Source of the DNA: Vibrio maritimus
GTDB lineage: Bacteria > Pseudomonadota > Gammaproteobacteria > Enterobacterales > Vibrionaceae
Length of the DNA: 64,000 nt
NCBI GenBank assembly: GCA_000755425.1
Contig: BBMT01000002.1
Location: 124,001 to 188,000, forward strand
Direction: 5' to 3'
Both the position numbers and the translations under genes were made by a program. Numbering within the stretch: position 1 is the first letter of the stretch; each line of letters starts with the position of its first letter. Under the pieces are notes generated by a model. The model was given only the letters and a program-made list of their open reading frames with translations. It ran no database searches and was not told the origin of the DNA. Shown here in pieces: positions 19,268 through 27,049 of this stretch.

Positions 19268-20664
19268 TTAGTAAAAAGATTAATAATATCACCATATTTT
19301 TCCCTGTTGTTCTTTTGTTTATTTTTCTAAAGCTTGGGGGGGGGTACATAGCGATCAGACATTTCATATTACAGGCTTGTATAAAACTTTAAGAGAAGGT
19401 TTTTTTGTGCCAGACATTTTTGGTTGGAACTTTAGGCTAATAACATACAAGCTATATTTGTCATTGATATCTATAATTCCTTTTAATATCTTTGGCGTTT
19501 CCAATAACGCATGGATGTCAATAATTGCAATTCATTATGCATGTTTCTTTTCATTGATTATTTATCTGTCCAAAGGAAAAGTAAACAAAACTAATGCAGC
19601 TTTAGGTATTCTAGTTGTAATGGTTAATAATAAGTGGTCTGTATTATCTGCTGATGAAGTTGCAGCTATGATTAGTGTGTTATCCGTCTGTTATTATGAT
19701 AAGTTCAGGCCGAACCTTAAATTTTTTATACCTATAGTATCGAATGCTATCTTCTTTATTAAGGGTGTTTCTGTTTTTATGTTTCTGCCTGTCTTGTATA
19801 TTATTTTTTTCGATTCTAAAAATGCCATAGTTACAACTAAAAAACTCATTATCCCTATTTTAATGTCATTCTTTGTTTTTGTGTTAATAGTCTCATCGAC
19901 TAATGAAATGCAGTATCTAATGACAGCTAAACTTTTTCAAAATGATTCTTTTATCTTTTGGTTTGGATTTTAACGTTATTTTTAATAACTTGTATTCCCC
20001 GCTAGCTATAATAGCTGCCACATTGTTTTTAGTCTGTAGAACAGATAAGAAATGGATTCTGTGTTTTATTGTATTTATATTATCAGTTATGTTCTGTGAT
20101 GGTTTGCAAAACAAGTCATGGTCTTACCACTCATCTGGTTACTTTATAGCTTTGTGTTTATTATGCTTTAAGTCGAGAGAAATTAAACTTAGTCATTATA
20201 TCATAATAGTCGTTCTTATTACCGTTGAAGCTTTTATTCGTGGGGCATTTTTTGAGCCGAATAAAATATATGATCGTCATGGAAATTCTAAAGGGGGTAG
20301 TGGTTTATCTAACTGGAGTTTAGAAAAGTTACCAGATATTAATGATTCAGAGAAGTTATTGTATTTAACTTATGGGACTGATTACTCTAGATTTGGATAC
20401 CCATTCGAGTGCGAATTTTTTAGTGCTCATTATATACAAAGGGTTAATTATAATAAGTTGATAAATAGTATGTACTTAACTGACTATTATGAATGTGTTA
20501 TGTCATACAATGGGAAATATATTATTTATGATTCTAAATGGATGAAGCTAAAGAAAAATAAACATAAGGAATTGCTTGATAAAGTATGTTCAGAATATGG
20601 AGTGTTGGAGAGTAATAAAAAAGTGTTAATTCGAGGTGGGAAAGATAAGAGTCATTGCAATTAA
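19264..20664 (+). CDS. Putative GT-C type membrane glycosyltransferase (unassigned), frame broken
   Basis: About 466 aa if the frames are joined, very AT-rich, with roughly ten hydrophobic segments and a soluble C-terminal ~150 aa. The reading starts at ATG 19264 inside the dprE2 stop. The frame breaks at a run of nine G (19336-19344); joined, it reads KLGG-VHSDQTFHITGLYKTL. A second break lies near 19927-19940. A polar loop with acidic residues (HSDQ) right after helix 1 is GT-C-like, but I recognise no specific family. Position after DprE1/DprE2 makes a polyprenyl-phospho-arabinose-using arabinosyltransferase, comparable to TfpW of Pseudomonas, the leading guess. Confidence 0.55.
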
Positions 20665-20803
20665 ACCTTGGTAAACCCCAGCTAAGTTGGAGGACTCGCA
20701 TAGGTTTGACCGTGGCAACGGTCTAACTTTTGCTCGATCAAAAGTAAAGAGTTAGTTCTGCTCTGAATTAGTACAATTGAACATAAACTCCGTTGTACAC
20801 TCC

Positions 20804-20834
20804 AAAAACTAGAGGCTGATCATCAGCCTCTTTT
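20804..20834 (+). terminator. Terminator of the arabinose-type operon
   Basis: AGAGGCTGA / TCAGCCTCT perfect arms with TTTT after, 140 nt beyond the membrane glycosyltransferase stop. Confidence 0.8.
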
Positions 20835-20920
20835 GCTACCCGCCCAGCAAGGTTTGCGTCAAAACAGAGTCAGTTACATTACTAAATTAGAGTGTAAGGA
20901 ATTAGTCCAAGTATGGAAAA

Positions 20921-21042
20921 GTAACACCCTGCTAATTGGCTAGCAACGCAAACCACGATACTTAAACTAGCCACCGTAAACAATGTACCAGACTAAAACC
21001 AAAACTGCCTAGCGTTGATAGTCCGTCTTAAGCAGTTTGTTA
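20921..21042 (+). repeat. attC site 1 (integron cassette recombination site)
   Basis: Starts TAACACCCTGCTAATTGG, ends TCCGTCTTAAGCAGTTTGTTAG. The two ends are imperfect inverted complements with central AGCAACGC / GCGTTG (L''/L') boxes and a GTTAG core. Size ~120 bp fits Vibrio superintegron attC sites. Confidence 0.7.
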
Positions 21043-21413
21043 GCAGCAACGAAGAAGCTGCGTTGCTCGCCAAAGTGCCAACTTGAATTGCATTATTGGT
21101 TTCGAATAAAAATGTCCACTGGACAGCTAGCCAACCAAAACACAATTGATGAAACTTGCTTGGTAAAGAATGCTTTAGACAAACCTGACAGCTCAATTCA
21201 CGAAACTGATATAGATATGGTGTCGTTTCAACACCAGAGAAACAACACCAAAGAACTAAACAAAAACACCACTCTAGTATACTGGTTTTGGTTCATTCAA
21301 TTACTTGTCGAAAAGTGCCACTGGCGAGATAGTTTGTAACTAAGGACTATCAGGCGTGAAGCTAGAGCCACGCATTCATGAACACTTGAGCCCTTGGTTT
21401 CTTTAAATACCAG

Positions 21414-21532
21414 CTAACGTCAAGCTAAGCGGTTGTTAACGACCACAAAGCTACAAATTGAAACCGTAAACACTGAGCAAAATCATGTCCAAATCGCCAA
21501 ACGTTAGTAATCCGCTTGAGCGCCTTGTTATG
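21414..21532 (+). repeat. attC site 2
   Basis: TAACGTCAAGCTAAGCGG with GTTAACG at the left pairs imperfectly with CGTTAGTAATCCGCTTGAG and CGCCTTGTTATG at the right. ~119 bp. It ends the cassette that begins at attC 1. That cassette (21043-21413) holds only a doubtful 100-codon ORF. Confidence 0.75.
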
Positions 21533-21637
21533 CATTACCCGGCTATCTATTAATTACCACGATAGCATCTACTTTGAGCAAGAAATAAAGACAAGATAAC
21601 CTACCAAAGACTTTTTAACTATCCGAGAGATTAAAAG

Positions 21638-21934
21638 ATGCCGTTGCTCGAATCCTTGGCCATTTTAGGTGGTCTTAAATACTTAGATGAACGTCAAAAG
21701 CGCAAAGAGTTGGAGAGGCACTTAGACGAAGCTAGGAAAGGTAATGATGGTTACGATCGCATATGTGAAAAATGCGCTAAATATCAATCCGAAAACCTAT
21801 GGTTAATGTTCTACACGGAAGCCGAATGCTTACTATTTGATGTTTGTGATGAATGTAATCCCCATGATTGCTCTTGCTGCCCCAAGAGAATTGAATGCGA
21901 GGAATGGAACGACAATCGTCCTGACGAGGAATAA
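21638..21934 (+). CDS. Hypothetical Cys-rich cassette protein
   Basis: 98 aa, no recognised family. Residues 1-20 are mildly hydrophobic (MPLLESLAILGGLKYLDERQ), then a charged helix, then paired cysteines: CEKC at ~47-50, CDEC at ~76-79 and CSCC..C at ~84-93. The arrangement suggests metal binding or a small zinc ribbon. AGAGATTAAAAG precedes the ATG as ribosome site. It lies alone between attC 2 and attC 3 in the cassette orientation, the normal layout of an integron gene cassette. Confidence 0.65.
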   Translation: MPLLESLAILGGLKYLDERQKRKELERHLDEARKGNDGYDRICEKCAKYQSENLWLMFYTEAECLLFDVCDECNPHDCSCCPKRIECEEWNDNRPDEE

Positions 21935-21951
21935 ACTTGGTATGATGACAC

Positions 21952-22075
21952 ATAACGCCCAATTAAGGGGTGAACAACGCCGCCACCCAACCTAAAGCAT
22001 TGTGCCAGATACACTAAACTTGAAGTAAAAGCAAAAATGCCAATCGTTGTGAATCCCTCTTAAATTGCTTGTTAT
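21952..22075 (+). repeat. attC site 3
   Basis: The clearest of the three. ATAACGCCCAATTAAGGGG and AACAACG on the left pair with CGTTGTG and CCCTCTTAAATTGCTTGTTAT on the right. ~124 bp. It ends the cassette of the Cys-rich protein. Confidence 0.82.
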
Positions 22076-22170
22076 ATTATAAGCTTACATGCAATAGCTT
22101 TGCATGCGTTGTGTTGCCTCAAAAATTATACGAGTGATATTATACAACTAGTCCAAAGTGAAGGAAGTTC

Positions 22171-22468
22171 TATGTTTTCTGAATCAGAAAAGCTCATGTG
22201 GTTACATGAACCTAAAAAAACGTTTAAGCAAAGCAACAGCAAGTCAAATTGTACTGCTCAGGTGTTCCGTTTACAGGTTCTGAGAAGGTTTGGGGCAAAT
22301 GTGCCAGTGACTTTGCTAAACTGGTTTTTACGGATTACCCTGAGGTATCTTAAAACCTCTAGCCTGTTGGCCAAATTTACTTACCCACTACACAATGATA
22401 AGGACGTAGTTTTTAGGGAGGTTGATGATATCGCAGCCGAGAGGCTATACAGAGTTCCGATAAACTAG
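22171..22468 (+). pseudogene. Hypothetical cassette ORF, probably frameshifted
   Basis: An ORF opening MFSESEKLMWLHEPKK with GAAGGA ribosome site lies just after attC 3. After the A7 run near 22211 a different frame looks more protein-like (YCSGVPFTGSEKVWGKCASD, then a stop at 22351), so a frame change there is likely. I recognise no family. No further attC is visible downstream, so the cassette may be truncated. Confidence 0.35.
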
Positions 22469-22487
22469 ACCAAAAGGTTAACAGATT

Positions 22488-22787
22488 CTATCTAAAGGAG
22501 CGTGGGTGTGGGACTTTTACGTCAAGCTGTGCAGTAGTGTAAAATCTAATAAGAATCTGACATTTCTCTTTCCTAACCAAAGAACTCTCGTGCTTGGTGC
22601 GTTCCCAGTAACCAATAATTTGCCTGCGACCAACTGAGTGTAGTCGTTCACCTAGCGTCGGCTCGTGGGCAAAAATGTCATCAAAAATCGCCAAAAATCG
22701 CTTGATCTGCTTTCTTCGAAAAGGGATTCCCTTCTTGCTGTAAGAGGCCATCACCGTCATGATTTGCTTGTGAGTGTTACGGTTCAT
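22488..22787 (-). CDS. Integrase N-terminal SAM-like protein (recombinase accessory or fragment)
   Basis: 99 aa, basic. The segment RRQIIGYWERTKHESS and the helix-rich layout resemble phage-integrase N-terminal core-binding domains, but no catalytic domain follows. It begins 4 nt after the stop of the tyrosine recombinase gene, so the two form an operon. It may be an accessory factor or a truncated second recombinase. I cannot decide which. Confidence 0.5.
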   Translation of the reverse strand: MNRNTHKQIMTVMASYSKKGIPFRRKQIKRFLAIFDDIFAHEPTLGERLHSVGRRQIIGYWERTKHESSLVRKEKCQILIRFYTTAQLDVKVPHPRSFR

Positions 22788-22791
22788 CTTG

Positions 22792-23799
22792 TCACCCTAG
22801 GTACGCATTAGTAATGCACTCTCGATGGTGCCCAAGGCATTTGGATAACTGCAACCTAATAGCTTTATCGCGCTCTCTGGCTTCTGATAACGTGATACCC
22901 AAACTGATAGCGATAAACTGATGATGGGCATTTCCGTGGGCGATAGCACTCCGCACAGGGCAGGGAACGCCTAAGTGTCTTTCATAGTAATCACAGGCAT
23001 AAGTTTTCCTTTCACCGTGACTCAAATAGGTGGGTTTTATCGCTTGAACCTCGCGCCAAGCCTTAGTTTGAAAGGCTTTCAGACTCTGACCTTGAGGTAT
23101 TAGGCTATCGTGATCTTTGTGCTGTTGAAGCTCCGCAATCTTCTCTAATACTTGTCTTTGTTGTTCTGATTCAAGGGCCACCCATCGAGGCTGACCGCCT
23201 TTTGTGCCACGTTTCACGTCGATTAGTTCATAGGTATCCAAAAGCTTTAAAGCCTTACGCGCATCAAGCAGCGCCGCTTCTCTGAATCGTAATCCCCATG
23301 TGCGTTGTAGTTGGGCTATTAGGGAAACAGGTTCACTTGCTTGAGTGATGATACGGTGGTGCTGCGCTTTAGATATAGAGCCATCGCGCAACGCTATGCC
23401 AGTCTTTGGTGCAAATTGGAGATCTTTTGTGGCGTTAACGACAAGCTTCTCATCGCCTCTGGCTTGAGCCAGTACATGATTCACGTGGCTGAGATAGTCT
23501 CTTGCGGTGCTTGCTGACGTGGTCTGGTCAACTTCATAGGATTCTCTCAAGTATTCACCGAATGCAAGCACATGGCAGCGCTAAATGTGATTTAGGCGTT
23601 TGACGGTTGTTTCGCTTTTCAGGAACTCACCAAACAGCTTCAAACTCGGCAGTCGTGTTTTATGCGTGTTTGATTTTATCCCGCCTTGCTCTTCGAGGCT
23701 GGCATTGTTCAAGGCTTTGGTCATGTCTTTCGAGCCTAAGTTATAGTTGGCCTTGGTAAAGTCTCTGAGCCCCTTTGGGCTATGTCCGTTGTATTTCAT
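22792..23799 (-). CDS. Tyrosine recombinase (Integrase_1 type), interrupted by an in-frame stop
   Basis: Start at 23799 (MKYNGHSPKGLRDFTK). The N-terminal ~70 aa form a SAM-like domain, then a TAG at about 23580 interrupts the same frame. The remaining 259 aa hold the catalytic domain: Arg in LQRTWGLRFREAALLD, HGERKTYACDYY (HxxR), GHHRECITNAYLG with His and the C-terminal Tyr. All catalytic residues are present. It is unlike the P4-type enzyme at the other end of the island, so it suggests a second, older or nested mobile unit. The stop may be real decay or two compensating read errors. Confidence 0.7.
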
Positions 23800-24060
23800 G
23801 GTTGTCAGTTGTCCCTCGTCATAGTGTTGTGCATAGCATGTTGGCGCAGGCAAAGCCTGTGTCGATAAATGATGACGTCTATGACAAAAGTGCTCCTTCC
23901 TATCTGAAGTCGGTGGGGCTTGTTGCATCCTCTACCTCGATGTATGCTATGGGTGTTAATCGGTGGCCTTTGCTATGCACGGAGTTGGCAAATGGAGCAG
24001 TAACGCCACTCAATTAATGAGCTTACTGCCTGACTCTGTCGCCGATAGCGGCTTAAACTT

Positions 24061-24249
24061 TCAAAAACTTCTGTAGTGGTATTGCGCTGTCCCCCCTTTA
24101 ACACAGGCCAGATCCACTGTTGGGTGACTTCGTCTAATTTCTTGCGAAATTAGACGAAGTCCTATCGCTCTCCTTTGGTTACTCACTTGTTGCTGGTATA
24201 GCTGTTGATGTGGTGTTGGTGATATTGCCAACACGCTTTGCTTTTTCAT
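24061..24249 (-). CDS. Short hypothetical ORF (doubtful)
   Basis: 62 codons opening MKKQSVLAISPTPHQQLYQQ, spanning a perfect 36-nt palindrome. No family recognised and no strong ribosome site. It is listed because nothing else occupies the stretch and it follows the recombinase orientation. Confidence 0.2.
   Translation of the reverse strand: MKKQSVLAISPTPHQQLYQQQVSNQRRAIGLRLISQEIRRSHPTVDLACVKGGTAQYHYRSF
24126..24161. repeat. Perfect 36-nt inverted repeat
   Basis: 16-bp arms (GACTTCGTCTAATTTC and its exact complement) around a 4-nt TTGC loop. No U-run follows on either strand, so it is not a standard terminator. It sits ~330 bp upstream of the tyrosine recombinase start. Confidence 0.85.
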
Positions 24250-24834
24250 TGGTCATCCTTATGTCTATGTCTGGAAGGTATTGAGCCCCTTTGGGCTAAC
24301 TGGTAAGGGGTAGAGTTATGCCTTAATAATGGCGGAAGAGTCGAGCTATCTTTCTGGCTGGGACCAAAAAAGCCTCCCACTTGGGGAGGGCTTTGTCGTA
24401 AGCGCCATACCATAGAGTGCGCTGAACCAACGGTCTGTTGCTAGAGATGAGTGCTGCTTTGAGCTGCAGCTCACGAAATATCTCACCGATATCGGATACT
24501 TACCGCTCGCTGTCTTCATCGAGGGATTTAGCTCTTTTTGAGAAGGAATGGGACAGTGTTGGGCTTTTACTCTGGCATTGTTATAACGAGTCAATGATTT
24601 ATCAGTGAGAAGTTTCTGCGAGACATTACACAGAATTGAACGCGAGGTTACCGAACTCCTTGTCGTTGCAGTATGTTTTTTATGAACTGAGTTCACATAT
24701 CTTGCTTACGTTCTGCAACGTAATGTGGGGTAGTAGATGTAATCCTCAAGGAAATAAAATGAACAAAATAAACCAATTGATTGATGAGAAAAGCGGTAAG
24801 TGGTGAACAAGGTAGTCTATGGGTAGCTTGCAAC
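24250..24834. other. Island end region without a convincing gene
   Basis: It contains a second copy of the 17-nt sequence TGAGCCCCTTTGGGCTA (24282-24298; first copy 23766-23782), a minus-strand terminator (24366-24394), and a 7-bp-arm palindrome TTACGTTCTGCAACGTAA at ~24704-24721. The minus ORF 24346-24696 has no recognisable motif and runs into the terminator. Confidence 0.5.
24366..24394 (-). terminator. Rho-independent terminator inside island end
   Basis: On the minus strand GCCCTCCCC / GGGAGGC arms followed by TTTTTT. It implies a minus-strand transcript arriving from 24.4-24.7 kb, source unidentified. Confidence 0.65.
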
Positions 24835-24869
24835 AAAAAAGGCTTGAGAATAAAATGCTCTCAAGCCTT
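24835..24869 (-). terminator. Terminator of tRNA-Ile supplied by the island
   Basis: AAGGCTTGAGA / TCTCAAGCCTT arms with T6 on the minus strand, 9 nt after the tRNA 3' end. Confidence 0.8.
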
Positions 24870-24877
24870 ATGGAGTA

Positions 24878-24953
24878 TGGTGGCCCCTCGCAGACTTGAA
24901 CTGCGGACCAATCGATTATGAGTCGACTGCTCTAACCACTGAGCTAAGGGGCC
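24878..24953 (-). tRNA. ileX: tRNA-Ile(CAU), lysidine-type
   Basis: 76 nt with encoded CCA. Acceptor GGCCCC/GGGGCC, D-arm AGCTCAGTGGTTAGAGC, anticodon loop CTCATAA (CAT) on a GTCGA/TCGAT-like stem, T-loop GTTCAAGT. The sequence is close to E. coli ileX, read as isoleucine after lysidine modification of C34, rather than elongator or initiator Met. It lies beside rpoD. Its 3' half is the island attachment core. Confidence 0.92.
24881..24923. repeat. Island attachment repeat, tRNA-proximal copy
   Basis: 43 bp within the tRNA gene, direct repeat of 10843-10885 with one mismatch. It defines an island of ~14.1 kb. Confidence 0.85.
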
Positions 24954-25049
24954 AATAGGTGGATGATTATAGGGGAAGGCTGCGCAAGTGTCTAGATGCA
25001 GTGTAGGCTAATTGCGCTTGCTTTTTAGTCACTTAAACCCGGTAGATAC

Positions 25050-25079
25050 AAAAAAGGTGAGCTAGTGCTCACCTTTTTG
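25050..25079 (-). terminator. rpoD operon terminator
   Basis: AAAAAGGTGAGC / GCTCACCTTTTT perfect symmetrical hairpin, 16 nt after the rpoD stop. Confidence 0.9.
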
Positions 25080-25095
25080 CTAAAGCTTGATGCGA

Positions 25096-26949
25096 TTACT
25101 CGTCAAGGAAGCTGCGCAATGTTTCTGAGCGGCTTGGGTGACGTAGCTTACGTAGGGCTTTTGCTTCGATCTGACGGATACGCTCACGCGTTACGTCGAA
25201 CTGCTTACCCACTTCTTCTAGAGTGTGGTCAGTGTTCATATCAATACCAAAGCGCATACGTAGTACTTTCGCTTCACGAGGCGTTAGACCAGCTAGAACG
25301 TCTTTCGTTGCTACGCGTAGACTTGTCATTGTTGCTGAGTCTACAGGCAGTTCTAGAGTGGTATCCTCGATAAAATCACCTAGATGCGAATCTTCGTCGT
25401 CACCGATTGGTGTCTCCATAGAGATTGGCTCTTTGGCGATTTTTAGTACTTTACGGATCTTATCTTCAGGCATTTGCATACGCTCTGCCAATTCTTCTGG
25501 AAGTGGCTCACGACCCATTTCTTGAAGCATTTGACGAGAGATACGGTTTAGCTTGTTGATAGTCTCGATCATGTGCACTGGGATACGGATCGTACGAGCT
25601 TGGTCAGCGATAGAACGCGTGATAGCCTGACGGATCCACCAAGTTGCGTAAGTCGAGAACTTGTAACCACGACGGTATTCGAACTTGTCTACCGCTTTCA
25701 TCAGACCGATGTTACCTTCCTGGATAAGATCCAAGAACTGTAGACCACGGTTGGTGTACTTCTTCGCGATAGAGATTACTAGACGTAAGTTTGCTTCAAC
25801 CATCTCTTTTTTCGCACGGCGAGCTTTTGCTTCACCGATAGACATACGACGGCTGATGTCTTTGATGTTTTGTACCGAAAGCGAGGTTTCTTCTTCGATG
25901 ATGTTCAGCTTCTGGATAGAGCGGCGGATGTCATCTTCGTAGCGCTTGATCTTGTCTGCGTATGGCTTGTCTGATGCCAATACTTCGTCAAGCCATGCTT
26001 CGCTTGATTCGTTGCCAGTAAATAGGGCAATGAATGATTTCTTCGGCATTTTGCCGTACTCAACCGCTTGACGCATGATCAGGCGCTCTTGAGTACGTAC
26101 GCGATCCATCGACGTGCGCAATTCGTTCACTAGGTGATCGAACTGCTTCGGCGTTAGACGGAATTCACGGAATACTTCTTGAACAAGTTCGTGAGACTTC
26201 GCTACTTGTGGGCTGTCGTAACCAAACTCGTTCACAGCCAGTTGCAGATCTTGGTATGTGTTACGAAGCGCAGTGAACTTTTCTAGAGCAAGCTCAGGAT
26301 CGATGCCTGTATCTTCCTCTTCCTCGTCCTCTGAATCTTCGTCACTGTCTGCATCTTCTTCGTCTTCGTCTTCGAGATCAGCTTCAGACAGTTCAGAACC
26401 GATGTGCGTAGCAGTAGGTGCCGCTGTTTCGTCTTCGTTTGGATCAACAAAGCCGTTGATAACGTCTGTTAGGCGAAGTTCTTCCGCTTGTACTTTGTCA
26501 AACTGTTCAAGAATATAAGGAATAGTACCTGGGTACTCGGCCACTGAGCTTTGAACTTGGTTGATACCATCTTCAATGCGTTTTGCAATGTCAATCTCGC
26601 CTTCGCGAGTCAATAGCTCAACGGTACCCATTTCACGCATGTACATGCGAACTGGGTCAGTAGTACGACCGATTTCACTCTCAACGCTTGAAAGTGCAGC
26701 TGCAGCGGCTTCGGCTGCATCTTCATCAGTGATGTTGTTGTCATCATTCAGTGCTAGGTCATCAGCATCAGGAGCAGTCTCTACTACCTTAATACCCATG
26801 TCATTAATCATCTGAATAATATCTTCTACCTGTTCGGAATCGACGATTTCCTCAGGTAGGTGGTCATTTACTTCTGCGTAGGTCAGATAGCCTTGTTCCT
26901 TGCCCTTTATGACAAGTTGCTTCAGCTGTGACTGCGGATTTTGGTCCAT
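25096..26949 (-). CDS. rpoD: RNA polymerase primary sigma factor RpoD (sigma-70)
   Basis: 617 aa, close to the usual ~615. Region 1.1 is at the N-terminus ([20 protein letters not shown]). An acidic non-conserved stretch lies at ~195-215. Region 2 has the -10 melting helix ([15 protein letters not shown]), and region 4.2 the -35 helix-turn-helix ([18 protein letters not shown]). The gene is intact, last in rpsU-yqeY-dnaG-rpoD, 100 nt after dnaG. In E. coli additional promoters inside dnaG drive rpoD. None is resolved here. Confidence 0.98.
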   Translation of the reverse strand: MDQNPQSQLKQLVIKGKEQGYLTYAEVNDHLPEEIVDSEQVEDIIQMINDMGIKVVETAPDADDLALNDDNNITDEDAAEAAAAALSSVESEIGRTTDPVRMYMREMGTVELLTREGEIDIAKRIEDGINQVQSSVAEYPGTIPYILEQFDKVQAEELRLTDVINGFVDPNEDETAAPTATHIGSELSEADLEDEDEEDADSDEDSEDEEEEDTGIDPELALEKFTALRNTYQDLQLAVNEFGYDSPQVAKSHELVQEVFREFRLTPKQFDHLVNELRTSMDRVRTQERLIMRQAVEYGKMPKKSFIALFTGNESSEAWLDEVLASDKPYADKIKRYEDDIRRSIQKLNIIEEETSLSVQNIKDISRRMSIGEAKARRAKKEMVEANLRLVISIAKKYTNRGLQFLDLIQEGNIGLMKAVDKFEYRRGYKFSTYATWWIRQAITRSIADQARTIRIPVHMIETINKLNRISRQMLQEMGREPLPEELAERMQMPEDKIRKVLKIAKEPISMETPIGDDEDSHLGDFIEDTTLELPVDSATMTSLRVATKDVLAGLTPREAKVLRMRFGIDMNTDHTLEEVGKQFDVTRERIRQIEAKALRKLRHPSRSETLRSFLDE

Positions 26950-27049
26950 AGACGATATCCAACTTAAGATCTGGTGAAGGAATTTTAGTATGCGAAATGC
27001 AAACCACTAATATTAACAAATTTATTCGTTGCTGACTAACTGAATTGGG

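Noticed and set aside
21037..21339. 100-codon plus-strand ORF in the first cassette
   Set aside because: Begins inside attC 1, has no clear ribosome site and reads as low-complexity. The cassette may be non-coding or frameshifted.
24346..24696. 116-codon minus ORF at the island end
   Set aside because: Runs into a terminator hairpin, no motif, no ribosome site. Left as unassigned.
26258..26518. Serine-rich plus-strand ORF inside rpoD
   Set aside because: Antisense of the acidic Asp/Glu tract of sigma-70. Composition artefact.
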